64,000 nt of DNA from Chitinophaga agri (lineage in GTDB: Bacteria > Bacteroidota > Bacteroidia > Chitinophagales > Chitinophagaceae), in contig NZ_CP048113.1 of NCBI RefSeq assembly GCF_010093065.1, positions 7,706,001 to 7,770,000 of the forward strand. Direction: 5' to 3'. Both the position numbers and the translations under genes were made by a program. Numbering within the stretch: position 1 is the first letter of the stretch; each line of letters opens with the position of its first letter. The notes beneath the pieces were generated by a model, which was given only the letters and a program-made list of their open reading frames with translations, did no database searches and was not told the DNA's origin. Shown piece by piece: positions 46,901 to 55,236 of the stretch.

Positions 46901-47148
46901 GTCGCATCGGACGTCATATATTTCATGCCGGGTACCCCGTTTATAGCTCTTTCCAATGGGATGATCACGGTCTTCACCAGCAGTTCACCATTGGCGCCGG
47001 GGTATTCGGCGGTTACTTTTACGGTAGGGGGAGAGATCGCGGGGAACTGTGTCACCGGGAGACTCATAATGCCCAATACCCCCAGCAGCACTATAATGAG
47101 TGAGAGCATTATAGAGAGGACGGGCCTTTTAATAATATTACTGAACAT
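43981..47148 (-). CDS. RND efflux inner-membrane permease (HAE1/AcrB type)
   Basis: 1055 residues, twelve transmembrane segments and two large periplasmic loops, full length for the hydrophobe/amphiphile class. Proton-relay residues are in GIVVDNAIVVIEAV (the usual Asp pair is Asp-Asn here) and in LLGKNAVLIVEFA. The start (FIKRPV-like: MFSNIIKRPVLSIMLSLIIV) is typical. It lies 24 bases after the adaptor gene. Substrates cannot be predicted. Confidence 0.95.
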   Translation of the reverse strand: MFSNIIKRPVLSIMLSLIIVLLGVLGIMSLPVTQFPAISPPTVKVTAEYPGANGELLVKTVIIPLERAINGVPGMKYMTSDATNTGEANIQVVFDLGTDPNQAALNVQNRIAKVINKLPPLVIREGLLTSLEQPAMLMYVNLYSKDEHTDERFLYNYADINILPELSRLKGIGSARILGTREYSMRIWLKPDRMLAYKISSEEVMKALNEQSLEASPGKTGESSGKRSQAFEYVLKYPGRFSTKEEYENIILRANPDGELLHLKDVADIEFGSLFYDIYSNLNGRPSAAIVLKQYYGSNASQVIKEVKEKLEQIKSRSFPQGMDYEISYDVSKFLDASIEKVLHTLGEAFVLVGIVVFLFLGDWRSTLIPALAVPVSLVGTFMFMQFFGLTLNLITLFALVLSIGIVVDNAIVVIEAVHAKMAEQHLSPYMATKHVVHEISGAIIAITLVMAAVFIPVAFMSGPVGIFYRQFSITMATAIVLSGVIALTLTPALCIMMLKNTHGQARKKTPINRFLDWFNNRFDRLTGRYTNLLKKIVNRRVITFGTLIAFCAATWFISGTVPPGFIPAEDQGMIYAVIQAPPGSSLERTNEISNRLQKIAEKIDGVQSVSSLAGYEILTEGTGSNSGTCLINLKSWEERKQSAEEIIRELEEKAKDIPGAVVEFFQPPAVPGYGAAGGFDLRLLDKTGSNDYKKMEKVNNDFVNALRKRRELTALFTFYSASYPQFVLHIDNAIAQQKGVTIANAMQTLSTLIGSNYETSFIRYGRLYKVMVQAGPQYRSNPDDIMKLYVKNDREEMVPLSTFMSMEKVYGLNEITRYNMFTSSAIKGSPAVGYSSGDAIRAIQEVAAQTLPRGYDIDWGGMTKDEVGRGNEAIFIFLICLAFVYMILASQYESFMLPLAVVLSLPAGVFGAFLFLKLLGLENNIYAQVGMVMLIGLLGKNAVLIVEFAVQKHQSGESVFRSAVEGAKARFRPILMTSFAFIAGLIPLVFATGPGAIGNRTIGTAAAGGMLFGTIFGVVLVPGLYYFFGKIAEKHQLVKHEEELPLTEEIEHNV

Positions 47149-47172
47149 GTTGCCTGTTTTTTAATGGTTACA

Positions 47173-48258
47173 CTATTCTGCTTTCAACCTGAGGTGTGTG
47201 ATGACAGTTGCCGGGTCCTGATATTGATAAGTGATCTTATCATTGTCCTTGACCTTTTGTACACCTTCCAGCAGTATCCTGTCATTCTCTGTCAAACCAC
47301 TCTTCACCACGAAGAGGTCCGGCATCTGTGCCTCAATAGCGATCTCCCTTGATTTTAACACATTGTTCTTATCAACTACGAACACATATTTTTTGTCCTG
47401 GATCTCGTAGGTCGCCTTCTGTGGAATGACCATGGCATTCTTCAGCGCAACGGTCATCAGCACTTTACCGGTCTCACCATGTTTCAGCAGTTTATCCGGA
47501 TTAGGGAATTTCGCTCTGAAGGCGATGTTACCTGTTTCGTTATTGAACTCACTTTCTATTGTTTCAACAATCCCCGGATATTTGAATAGCTGATTATTGG
47601 CTTCCAGCAGTTGTACTTTTGTTTTTTCTCCGTTCTGTTCACTGTTCTTATAGTCAAGATATTCCGGCTCGGAGACGTTGTAATAAGCGAACATCTCACT
47701 GTTATCGCTTAGGGTAGTGAGGAGTTCACCTTCTTCGATCAGGCTGCCGAGTTTCAATGGCAGTCGGTCAATATAACCATCAAACGGCGCTTTGATATCC
47801 GTAAATGCCAGGTGTACCTTGGCGAGGGAAAGTTCTGCATTTGCCTTTTCCAGTTTGGCTTTGGCCAATGCCAGCTCATTAGGCGAGACGACGTTCCTGT
47901 TAAACAGCGCCTGTGTATTCTGTAGTTCGATCTCCGTTGCTTTTGCCTCTGCCTGCGCTTTCAGCATTTCGGATTCATAGATCTTCGGCATGATCTTAAA
48001 CAGCGATTGTCCTTTTCTTACGAATTGTCCTTCATCTGTCAGGATGCTTTCCAGGTATCCTTTTTCCTGTGCCCTGATCTCAATATTACGTATTGAGCGG
48101 ATCTGCGAGACGTATTCCTTCATAACGGAGGTGTCCATTTTTATCGGACTGGTCACAAAGAATTTACTCTCGCCTTCTTTTTCTTCTGCGTGTGTAGATT
48201 TACAGCTGGTATGGCACAGCATGGCCCACAAGCCCGTAAGCATGACAATTCTTTTCAT
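47173..48258 (-). CDS. RND efflux periplasmic adaptor (membrane fusion protein)
   Basis: 361 residues. Signal peptide with lipid Cys in LCHTSC (residue 19), then the two half-lipoyl segments (IEIRAQEKGYLESIL and DIKAPFDGYIDRL) around a helical hairpin, a beta barrel and a membrane-proximal domain. It links the permease to the outer channel. First gene of a three-gene operon, with strong palindromes upstream at 48312-48361. Confidence 0.94.
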   Translation of the reverse strand: MKRIVMLTGLWAMLCHTSCKSTHAEEKEGESKFFVTSPIKMDTSVMKEYVSQIRSIRNIEIRAQEKGYLESILTDEGQFVRKGQSLFKIMPKIYESEMLKAQAEAKATEIELQNTQALFNRNVVSPNELALAKAKLEKANAELSLAKVHLAFTDIKAPFDGYIDRLPLKLGSLIEEGELLTTLSDNSEMFAYYNVSEPEYLDYKNSEQNGEKTKVQLLEANNQLFKYPGIVETIESEFNNETGNIAFRAKFPNPDKLLKHGETGKVLMTVALKNAMVIPQKATYEIQDKKYVFVVDKNNVLKSREIAIEAQMPDLFVVKSGLTENDRILLEGVQKVKDNDKITYQYQDPATVITHLRLKAE

Positions 48259-48311
48259 AGTAATTGCTTTTCAGCGCGGTATATTATTTCGGATAATTTG
48301 TTTTAAGTGAT

Positions 48312-48361
48312 GTGTATTGACAATACACGGCCATGTATCTGATAGCAAACGCTATCGGATA
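48312..48361. promoter_or_regulatory. Two palindromes upstream of the RND operon
   Basis: GTGTATTGACAATACAC (48312-48328) is a perfect palindrome with one central base. TATCTGATAGC (48336-48346) and GCTATCGGATA (48351-48361) form an 11-base inverted repeat with one mismatch and the loop AAAC. Both lie 54-103 bases before the adaptor start, the usual place for repressor operators. No regulator gene adjoins. Confidence 0.6.
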
Positions 48362-48425
48362 ACTGCATGAAATAAATAAAGCAGGAAGGACCGGACTGTT
48401 GTAGTATACAGCCGGGAGCGTCAGA

Positions 48426-48848
48426 TCAGATCCTGATCACCAGGTACATGATGTAGCGGTCAGCAGGCAGATAGGATAGGAGCTTATTATAAGCTAAGCC
48501 GGGTCTAAAATGACGGGAGAAATAATCAGTAAGGTCGTTGGAGAAGAAAGCAGTAAGGTAACGGGGTATTTCGAGAGTCTTTTTGAAGGCGGTCAGATCG
48601 TCGTCTTCTTCATTATCAGCGGCAAATATTTTTATGTAGTTCTTCTTCGGTTTGCCGGGTGCATGTAACCTGCTATAAACCGTATGCCGTGATGAAGAAG
48701 TGGTCAGCTGCTGACAGGCCGGATTATCCACCGCCTTTGCCAGTATAGCACCTGTCGTATCGCCGCTCAGGTGAGCATGCGACTGGTGATATACGCCTAG
48801 CAGAAGAAAAAACAGCGTTATAAAAAATCCGTTGATCCACTTTCTCAT
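48426..48848 (-). CDS. Small secreted hypothetical protein
   Basis: 140 residues with a clear signal peptide (WINGFFITLFFLLLGVY, cut after SHAH). The mature part has one Cys and an acidic EEDDD patch before a C-terminal domain with PRYLTAFFSNDLTDYF. Not recognised. It lies upstream of the RND operon on the same strand but 167 bases away, with the palindromes in between, so it may be separately controlled. Confidence 0.75.
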   Translation of the reverse strand: MRKWINGFFITLFFLLLGVYHQSHAHLSGDTTGAILAKAVDNPACQQLTTSSSRHTVYSRLHAPGKPKKNYIKIFAADNEEDDDLTAFKKTLEIPRYLTAFFSNDLTDYFSRHFRPGLAYNKLLSYLPADRYIMYLVIRI

Positions 48849-49044
48849 CAGATGCTAAAATTATATAAAGTTGGTTATATAGACAAGTCCGGATTACATA
48901 AACGGAAAAAAGTGTGGTTATAAGTAGTAATAGTAAGCGTTAATATGTGTAGCAATGACAGTTGATCACTTTGGCTGATATGGGGGAATAATAGTATGGA
49001 AATCAGGAGAAAGGGATGGATCAGGTAGCATGCATATAAAGCGC

Positions 49045-49079
49045 AACGGCGGCCACATGATATATCCGCGGCCGCCGTT
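49045..49079 (-). terminator. Hairpin terminator after the PH-like membrane protein gene
   Basis: AACGGCGGCC (49045-49054) pairs perfectly with 49070-49079. On the minus strand a short T-rich stretch follows. It lies 23 bases past the stop. Confidence 0.7.
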
Positions 49080-49101
49080 CAGTTTTATGATTTACGATCA
49101 G

Positions 49102-50088
49102 TTATCTCATGATGCTCTTCACCTCCTGGATAAAGCGTTCAATCTTCCGTGTATTCCGGAAGGTAGACAGCTGCATGGCTCTTTCTTTCTTGTCTCCCGG
49201 TTTATAGAAATGGATGTTTACCTCTGTACCGGAATAAATACCATTATAGGTTCTGCGTACGGTCTGGAAAGTAACAAAGTGTTCAAATGCAAATTGATAG
49301 TTACCCAGTCTGATAGGGCTCTTTCTTTCAATCATGCGGGTGCCTGTATTAAAAGTCACCTTTGTAAAGGCACCGGAAATAAGTAAGATGCCGAATATGA
49401 TCGCGCCGACGGTCAGGCACAGCTTACCTATTATATTCACGTCGTGTATCCAGGCGAAAGCCGTGCTTTCATGTATACCAAATGCCAGCAGGGCGATACC
49501 TGAGCAGCATAAACCTATCCGCGATGATTTCAGCGTATAGATGCCGCCATCTGATACAAAATACTGGTAGTCGGTGATCATCTCTGTTTTTTCCTGTGGT
49601 AATGGATCTGCTGCATCCAGGAACTGATGGATCAGTGGGATGACTTCATTACTGAAGGCGACGGCATTAGTATCGGTATCTTTCCCGTAGCCGGATGATA
49701 GATTGATGCCCCTGCCATATTTATTGGCTTTGGTGAACATGGCGAAATTAAAGGAGCCCATCGACGTGATAATATTGACGCCCTGTAGTTTATCAAAAGG
49801 AATACTTCTGACAGGAATAATGCCAAACAGCATTTTCTTCATCCTGTTATTCGTACGGTCGAAGAGGATATATGTAAATCCTCCCATGATGAACAATGCC
49901 AGTGCGAAAAAAAGAAAGGAGGCAACGGGTAGGGTACCAATGACATTTTGCTCGCCTATGCTGCGGAAAGCAATAATAATTCCGGCGAAAACAACGGCCA
50001 GTGCACCGCCTAAAATAAAAAATGATCTGTAGGGATAGATAACGATCCTGTCGGATTCGATCTTCCATCGGGTTTTTGTTAAAGACAT
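49102..50088 (-). CDS. Membrane protein with two duplicated TM-pair/beta modules
   Basis: 328 residues. Two transmembrane pairs (about 25-75 and 195-240) are each followed by a beta-rich domain, the second with FNTGTRMIERKSPIRLG and the first with FDRTNNRMKKMLFGIIPV, suggesting an internal duplication. The layout resembles bacterial PH-domain or YdbS-like membrane proteins, but I cannot assign a family. The soluble parts probably face the cytoplasm. Confidence 0.75.
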   Translation of the reverse strand: MSLTKTRWKIESDRIVIYPYRSFFILGGALAVVFAGIIIAFRSIGEQNVIGTLPVASFLFFALALFIMGGFTYILFDRTNNRMKKMLFGIIPVRSIPFDKLQGVNIITSMGSFNFAMFTKANKYGRGINLSSGYGKDTDTNAVAFSNEVIPLIHQFLDAADPLPQEKTEMITDYQYFVSDGGIYTLKSSRIGLCCSGIALLAFGIHESTAFAWIHDVNIIGKLCLTVGAIIFGILLISGAFTKVTFNTGTRMIERKSPIRLGNYQFAFEHFVTFQTVRRTYNGIYSGTEVNIHFYKPGDKKERAMQLSTFRNTRKIERFIQEVKSIMR

Positions 50089-50180
50089 TACTGTATGGTT
50101 TAAACGAACATTCGTATAAAGATATTGCTATAATCTGAAAAAGCCAGTAGATACCGCCTGATTGCCATACATCGTATCCA

Positions 50181-50390
50181 TCAGCCCATACCGTAGGACC
50201 GGTCCAGTTGCTTCATTTTGTCTGTATCCAGCCTTACTGTCAATAGCTCCCTGATCTGTAAATAGATGCTCTTTTTTACCCACTTATGCATCGTAACCAA
50301 CGTATCGTCATCATCCCCCAGATGCTCGTAAAACGATACACCTGCGGCATTCTGTCCCAAAATGCCTGCAGTTTGTCCTAATTGCCCCAC
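50181..50390 (-). CDS. Doubtful 69-residue protein or gene fragment
   Basis: Starts at GTG 50388-50390. The product has an acidic GDDDD patch and a helical, basic C-terminal half (KWVKKSIYLQIRELLTVRLD). Codon use looks native, but there is no ribosome site and no recognised family. It may be the 3' remnant of a lost gene. Confidence 0.3.
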   Translation of the reverse strand: MGQLGQTAGILGQNAAGVSFYEHLGDDDDTLVTMHKWVKKSIYLQIRELLTVRLDTDKMKQLDRSYGMG

Positions 50391-50411
50391 CCCTGACTAA
50401 AGCTTCGCCGG

Positions 50412-50419
50412 TACATTTG
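50412..50419 (+). promoter_or_regulatory. -7 promoter box of the DHFR-like gene
   Basis: TACATTTG matches TAnnTTTG exactly and lies 24 bases before the ATG at 50443. A -33 TTG at the usual distance is not seen. Confidence 0.5.
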
Positions 50420-50442
50420 TAGTGTACTAAAAACAAAATGTT

Positions 50443-51060
50443 ATGAGAAAGATTATTGTCTGTATGTTTCTGACGATGGATGGGGTATTGCAGGCCCCGG
50501 GCGGTCCGGAAGAAGATCCGTCCGGTCAGTTCGAATGGGGTGGATGGATGTTTCCTTACGGCGATGATCTGACTGATAAGAAGCTGGAGAAGATCATGTC
50601 AGGTCCTTTTGACCTGCTACTGGGGCGTCGTACATATGATATATTCGCCGGATACTGGCCGGGTAGAGAAGATGCAATAGGACAGCTCTTTAACCGTATC
50701 TCGAAGTACGTGGTATCATCTCAGCAACTTGATTTAGCCTGGGCACATGCTAACCTGATCACGGGAGATGTGGTAGCCGGACTACAACAGCTGAAAGCAC
50801 AGGATGGACCGGACCTGCTGGTGCATGGGAGCAGTGTGCTGGTGCAAACCCTGCTGGCCCACCAACTGATCGATGAACTACATACCTGGATCTGCCCGAT
50901 CACACTGGGAAAGGGCAAGCAGCTTTTCCGGGAGGGCACACAGCCACAGCAATGGAAGCTGACAGATACCGTGGTCGGTTCTAAGGGGACGATCATTGCC
51001 ACTTATGTACCTGACGGGGAGGTGCAGATAGGATCCCTTATGGCAGAGGAGGCAAAATAG
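50443..51060 (+). CDS. Dihydrofolate reductase-like (RibD C-terminal) protein
   Basis: 205 residues with the start RKIIVCMFLTMDGVLQAPG and later LLLGRRTYDIFAGYW and LVHGSSVLVQTLL, ending with the LGKGKQLFREG block. These are hallmarks of the YyaP/YwjB-type branch of the DHFR-like fold. It probably binds NADPH and reduces a small heterocycle; it is not the housekeeping folA. It ends directly against the convergent Ppx/GppA gene (zero-base gap). Confidence 0.9.
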   Translation: MRKIIVCMFLTMDGVLQAPGGPEEDPSGQFEWGGWMFPYGDDLTDKKLEKIMSGPFDLLLGRRTYDIFAGYWPGREDAIGQLFNRISKYVVSSQQLDLAWAHANLITGDVVAGLQQLKAQDGPDLLVHGSSVLVQTLLAHQLIDELHTWICPITLGKGKQLFREGTQPQQWKLTDTVVGSKGTIIATYVPDGEVQIGSLMAEEAK

Positions 51061-51975
51061 CTATTTGCCGTATTGTGTTTTTAAGGCATACAGGATGCCC
51101 ATTTTAAGGTCATAGGTTGACAGGTGCAGCGTCTTGAACGGAATGTGTTCCAGTACGTAATTTGTCAGGATGGCGGCAATAACGATCATATCTACTCTCA
51201 ATGAAATGAGTCCCTTCATATGTACCCGTTCTTCATGCGTAGATGCGATCAGGCGTGCCGAGAGTGCTTTATAGCCAGCGATATCGAGTGGCATAGTGGC
51301 GATAGCACGAACTTCTTCTCCGTTGTTCAGCAGGGCTGCAAATGATTCAAAAGCACCAGCCGATCCGATGAGGGCTGCAGGTCTGTATTGTGCGCAGACG
51401 GTCTTCAGTTCATCCAGTGTCTGATCAAGCAGGGTAGTGATGGCATGGTGATCGCTTTCACTCATCGGGTCCGAATGAAAATAGGCCTGCATGAGGCGCG
51501 CGGCGCCAATATTGTAGCTTTTTTTCCAGACGATGCCCTGTTCGTTACCGATGATAAATTCTGTGCTGCCTCCGCCTATATCCATGACCAGGGATGTTTG
51601 CTGAATGACGCCCGTTGCCTGTACACCATTGAAGATATAGGCTGCTTCCTGGTCTCCCGAAATAATTTCAATGTCAATACCGGTCTCTTTTGCTTTGTCA
51701 ACAAATGCCTGTCCGTTCGTTGCACTTCTGACAGCCGATGTTGCGGTTGCTTTTACGATCGCAACATCATGGGCAATGATCTGCCGGTGAAATTCCTCCA
51801 GCGTTTTGATCCCTCTTTCAAAAGCTTCCGGGATGATCATATTTTCATTGATGCGGCCCTGTCCTAACAGCACGGGTACGGTCGTCCTGTACAGAATATC
51901 CGCGCCGCCATGAGTCAGGTCCGCAATGATGAGGTGAAAGGTATTGGTACCAATGTCTATAACTGCCGCTCTCAT
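51061..51975 (-). CDS. Ppx/GppA-family phosphatase
   Basis: 304 residues from ATG 51973-51975, chosen to match the family start RAAVIDIGTNTFHL; ATG 51984 adds three residues. The ASKHA fold is marked by that phosphate-1 loop and by VMDIGGGSTEF. Catalytic Glu lies in the ATSAVRSATN region. It should hydrolyse polyphosphate or (p)ppGpp. It is about the size of the short exopolyphosphatases without the C-terminal HD domain. Confidence 0.93.
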   Translation of the reverse strand: MRAAVIDIGTNTFHLIIADLTHGGADILYRTTVPVLLGQGRINENMIIPEAFERGIKTLEEFHRQIIAHDVAIVKATATSAVRSATNGQAFVDKAKETGIDIEIISGDQEAAYIFNGVQATGVIQQTSLVMDIGGGSTEFIIGNEQGIVWKKSYNIGAARLMQAYFHSDPMSESDHHAITTLLDQTLDELKTVCAQYRPAALIGSAGAFESFAALLNNGEEVRAIATMPLDIAGYKALSARLIASTHEERVHMKGLISLRVDMIVIAAILTNYVLEHIPFKTLHLSTYDLKMGILYALKTQYGK

Positions 51976-52041
51976 GAAATTCATCTGTTTTTACAAAGCT
52001 ATTAAATTAGTACTTATCGGGTAATGCGTACGCTATGCATC

Positions 52042-52854
52042 TTATGCAGTCAGTACTTCGATCGCATCTTCCAGTTTACTGAGCCATTGCGGATGAACGG
52101 TACGGTCGTTTGCGGATTGTTTGTGTAGCTTTTTCAGCGGAGAAAGAAATTCCTGTCCGCCTAAAGCAGCGATCGCATCAAATAACAAGGTGCCTGTTTC
52201 TCCTGTTGACAGTTCCTTCCTGATCACCTCATAAATGCCGGGATCTTTTCTGCTGGCTAGTCCCATGATGGCTTCCATGCGGGTATCTTCATCCGTGTCG
52301 CTGATCCTGGCCCAGAGTGCATCCCGTATGGCTTTATTATTCCGGGTGATCATTGACCCCAGGGAGAATGTCGCCCAGTCACGGACGTCGGTATCTTTAT
52401 CCCCGGAGAGATCGATCAGCATATCAATGGCAGCGGGTTTATCTACTTTCTGTAAGGCATGCACTACGCCGTAACGGACCACCGCATACCGGTGTTTTTT
52501 CAGATAGGATAACTTTTCAATATCCTTATCGTCCAGACCTGTATTATTGTGACCGATCGCGTGTAACAATGATTCCAGCACTTTTACATCACGCTCATTT
52601 GGTAGTATCCGCATGTATAATGCCAGTGTTGGTTTTTGAAACGGACGTGCTGCCCCTCCCAGTTGTGACAGTACATCGATGCCTATGCGTCGTTCACGTG
52701 GCAGCGTTGATTTAACAAGTGCTGAGCAGCGTTTGAACACTGCTTTTTCAGGACGGGTGCAGAGTGTTTTGACATTATCCCAGTAGGTACGGGTCGACTG
52801 ATTATTCAGTAAGCGTTCGAACAGCTTTTCGTTTGTCCAGTTGATTCGGCTCAT
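52042..52854 (-). CDS. HEAT-repeat protein
   Basis: 270 residues, helical pairs with HEAT-like motifs (RRIGIDVLSQLGG, VRYGVVHALQKV, VRDWATFSLGSM, TRMEAIMGLASRKD). No signal peptide. Probably a cytoplasmic protein-protein scaffold; the partner is unknown. It precedes the Ppx gene by 66 bases on the same strand. Confidence 0.85.
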   Translation of the reverse strand: MSRINWTNEKLFERLLNNQSTRTYWDNVKTLCTRPEKAVFKRCSALVKSTLPRERRIGIDVLSQLGGAARPFQKPTLALYMRILPNERDVKVLESLLHAIGHNNTGLDDKDIEKLSYLKKHRYAVVRYGVVHALQKVDKPAAIDMLIDLSGDKDTDVRDWATFSLGSMITRNNKAIRDALWARISDTDEDTRMEAIMGLASRKDPGIYEVIRKELSTGETGTLLFDAIAALGGQEFLSPLKKLHKQSANDRTVHPQWLSKLEDAIEVLTA

Positions 52855-53004
52855 GCAGGAAGGTTAGTTGGAAGGCGAAGGTAAAGAAATTAGGGTTGGG
52901 GAATCAGGAATCAGGAAAATTCCGAGGGAAAGAGAGGACGGAGGAGTCGGGGGACAGCGGAAAATGGAAGCTGTAGCAGCGGACGCCACTACAGCCAGGT
53001 ATCA

Positions 53005-53568
53005 TTATGACTTACGTACGTATTTTGTCAGTATCACGATAGTCTGTTCGTTAATCTTTCCTTCTATTTGTTCGTGGTTATCAGCTACCAGTCTTATTTT
53101 ACGGACGATGGTACCTTTAGGGGCCATGAAGTTGGCACCTTTCACGTTCAGGCCCTGTGTCAGCACAACGGTGTCGCCATTGACAAGCTCAGTACCATTG
53201 CTGTCCAGGTGTATGGCTTTTACTTCAAAAGCGCTTAATGCCCAGTTGCTCACTGCCTCATCGATCTCTACGGAGTTGATGATCTCAGTGGCCCATTCCT
53301 GGTCTTTGTATTTATAGAGTAAACGGTAGCTTAAAGCCTGTACACTGGGTTCGGTATTCCAGATGCTGCCGGCCAGGCAATGCCAGTGCATAACGGCGGT
53401 CGCATCTTCCATAGCAGAGAGGCAGGTTTGACATACGGCTACTTCGTTTTCGATGGCGTCGTTGTTTTTAGGACTTACCGCGTAGGCGATGGCAGCAGGT
53501 TCACTGGTACAAAGTTCACAGGTGCCATTGCTGCGTTCATTCAGGGCAGGCGTAATAGTTGTGCTCAT
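53005..53568 (-). CDS. PhnA/YjdM-family protein
   Basis: 187 residues. An N-terminal zinc ribbon with Cys pairs C17/C20 (CELC) and C46/C49 (CQTC), and the C-terminal PhnA domain (DSNGTELVNGDTVVLTQ, VKGANFMAPKGT). The middle ~55 residues separate the two, as in long PhnA members. Despite its name the family is not proven to act in phosphonate use; it is widespread as a small metal-binding protein. Confidence 0.9.
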   Translation of the reverse strand: MSTTITPALNERSNGTCELCTSEPAAIAYAVSPKNNDAIENEVAVCQTCLSAMEDATAVMHWHCLAGSIWNTEPSVQALSYRLLYKYKDQEWATEIINSVEIDEAVSNWALSAFEVKAIHLDSNGTELVNGDTVVLTQGLNVKGANFMAPKGTIVRKIRLVADNHEQIEGKINEQTIVILTKYVRKS

Positions 53569-53733
53569 TAATATGTAATGTTGGATAAAGACCGCAAAGA
53601 TACGTTATAGTGGCGGGAGTGCGCGATATATATATTAATATGATAGCTGTTAAATATCATTTTTTAAACGCGCCAAATACCAGTATCAGGTAGCTGAGGG
53701 GCATGATGGACTCCCCATCACCGAAGAGCCGGA

Positions 53734-54495
53734 TCACATCAGGAAATCGCCCCAGAAGGGTACATTTCTCAATCCTGACCTGTCTTCATACATAAAGTAG
53801 GGTTTGTATTCATCATTCAGTACCCATTCCCAGGAGTCGTGGGACGCGTTGTACGTACGGTGATAGATATCGAGGTGCTCGTTAAATTCGTGCAGCAGGT
53901 ATTTTCTCAGATCGAGTCCGTAGCAAACAATATCCGCACCCCAGACGGAGACAACAGGTCTTGTATCCAGTGCCGGGTCAGACACGAGGAAGCGGTGATC
54001 ATTTAACGGAACGAGTTTAGGGGCTTTTTCGAATACGCTGGTAAAGATCTCTGTTCGTTCACTGTCGGTGTCGGGTCTTTCACCCCATGACCTGGTTTGC
54101 CAGATGCCCATGCGGAGTACATCATCCAGTATAGTGTTGTAGGCGAAGCGGAGACGGAGCTTGATGGCTTCTTCATCTTCAAACCAGTTATAGAGAAAAG
54201 GGTGTTCAACGTAATTGCCTTTGGTAGCGCCGAACTGCTCATATACTCTTTTCTTCCTGTCGATGGTATGCAGGATTTTCAGGAATGACCGGTGTTCGGG
54301 TGCAAACACAACGCCATATCTGTCCTGCACCAGGTCAATCTGTTCATCGGTCATGCCGATCCATCTGGCGCCCTGAATCCATTCAGGACACAGGTTCTCT
54401 TCCGGGGAAGCATTCCTGTCCTTGCTCCAGTATGTTTCGGTATGTTGTTTAAACCAATGAAAGAAAGCTGTATGATCTGCAGGAATTAGTTGCAT
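53734..54495 (-). CDS. SMI1/KNR4 (SUKH)-like protein
   Basis: 253 residues. The segment EQIDLVQDRYGVVFAPEHRS, followed by FLKILHTID, resembles the start of the SUKH fold, and the C-terminus NVPFWGDFLM ends as many SUKH proteins do. SUKH proteins frequently serve as immunity proteins against polymorphic toxins, but no toxin gene adjoins, so it would be an orphan. Other roles are possible. Confidence 0.72.
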   Translation of the reverse strand: MQLIPADHTAFFHWFKQHTETYWSKDRNASPEENLCPEWIQGARWIGMTDEQIDLVQDRYGVVFAPEHRSFLKILHTIDRKKRVYEQFGATKGNYVEHPFLYNWFEDEEAIKLRLRFAYNTILDDVLRMGIWQTRSWGERPDTDSERTEIFTSVFEKAPKLVPLNDHRFLVSDPALDTRPVVSVWGADIVCYGLDLRKYLLHEFNEHLDIYHRTYNASHDSWEWVLNDEYKPYFMYEDRSGLRNVPFWGDFLM

Positions 54496-55236
54496 TTAAT
54501 GAGTGTTCTGTTAAGCGTATTAAGTATCGTTGTTCGTCCAGTAAGCCGTATCCGTAAGGTCAGTAAAGGTGCATTTACCGTTAATGACTACGTTGTGTGA
54601 GCAGGCGTATTGAACCGGGTTGTTTTCCAGAGATGTCTTCAGAAAGAAAGAACCCGCGTAGATGTGTACGCGGGTTCTTTCTTTCTGAGTGAATGGTTGT
54701 GACGTAGACACTTCAATTCACTTTATAATAAGGCTGTTACAGCTTAGCGTAATCTCCGGCTACCAATCAATCCACCTTCTGAGCTAATAAATAAAAGATC
54801 ATTTTATGGCAAAAATGCCAGGGGCGGCAAATATATGACTTACCTCAGAGACTTCAAATTGATTTGTGCCATTGTGGGTAACTAATTGTTATCAACATCC
54901 ATTGAAAGACAATCTTTCATCAACGGCTGACTGGCGAAGTGGCTGGTATGATTTACAGGAATGAATTGAACACGAAGCGGGAGTTGTAATTACCTCTGGC
55001 AGGTGATGATGCAGATACGGACTGATATTTGCATGGAGAGGGTGGAAGGGGTTGCGGTTTCCTGCAAATTTTAATACTTTTAAACGTTTTTTGCTGGCAG
55101 AAAGGCGCTGGATCCACTATGGAAAAAGATAGTTATTGTGGCAAGGGAACACCATTGGCAGTGATTTGTAAGGTATAAAAGGCTTGCATAATATTACAAT
55201 TGGTATTATTTTCAACTCCTCGTAAATTGATTAACA
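54496..55236. other. 740-base region without a clear gene
   Basis: It contains a 22-bp hairpin (listed) and a minus-strand frame at 54520-54711 whose C-terminal ~35 residues (CSHNVVINGKCTFTDLTD) look protein-like but whose N-terminal part is read through the hairpin; this may be a gene remnant. The last ~200 bases are AT-rich and must hold the promoter of the TIM-barrel gene. No RNA gene is recognised. Confidence 0.5.
54639..54688. repeat. 22-bp perfect hairpin, bidirectional terminator-like
   Basis: The arms 54639-54660 and 54667-54688 are exact reverse complements around the loop GATGTG. The inner stem is GC-rich (ACCCGCGTA) and the outer stem is AAAG/CTTT repeats, so on either strand the GC stem is followed by a T-rich arm, as in bidirectional terminators. 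Confidence 0.85.

Larger units (their letters stand above)
50089..50442. other. Intergenic region with promoter box and a doubtful short frame
   Basis: Holds the -7 box TACATTTG at 50412-50419, probably serving the DHFR-like gene, and a minus-strand frame listed separately. The strand with native-looking codon use is the minus strand. Nothing else is clear. Confidence 0.5.
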
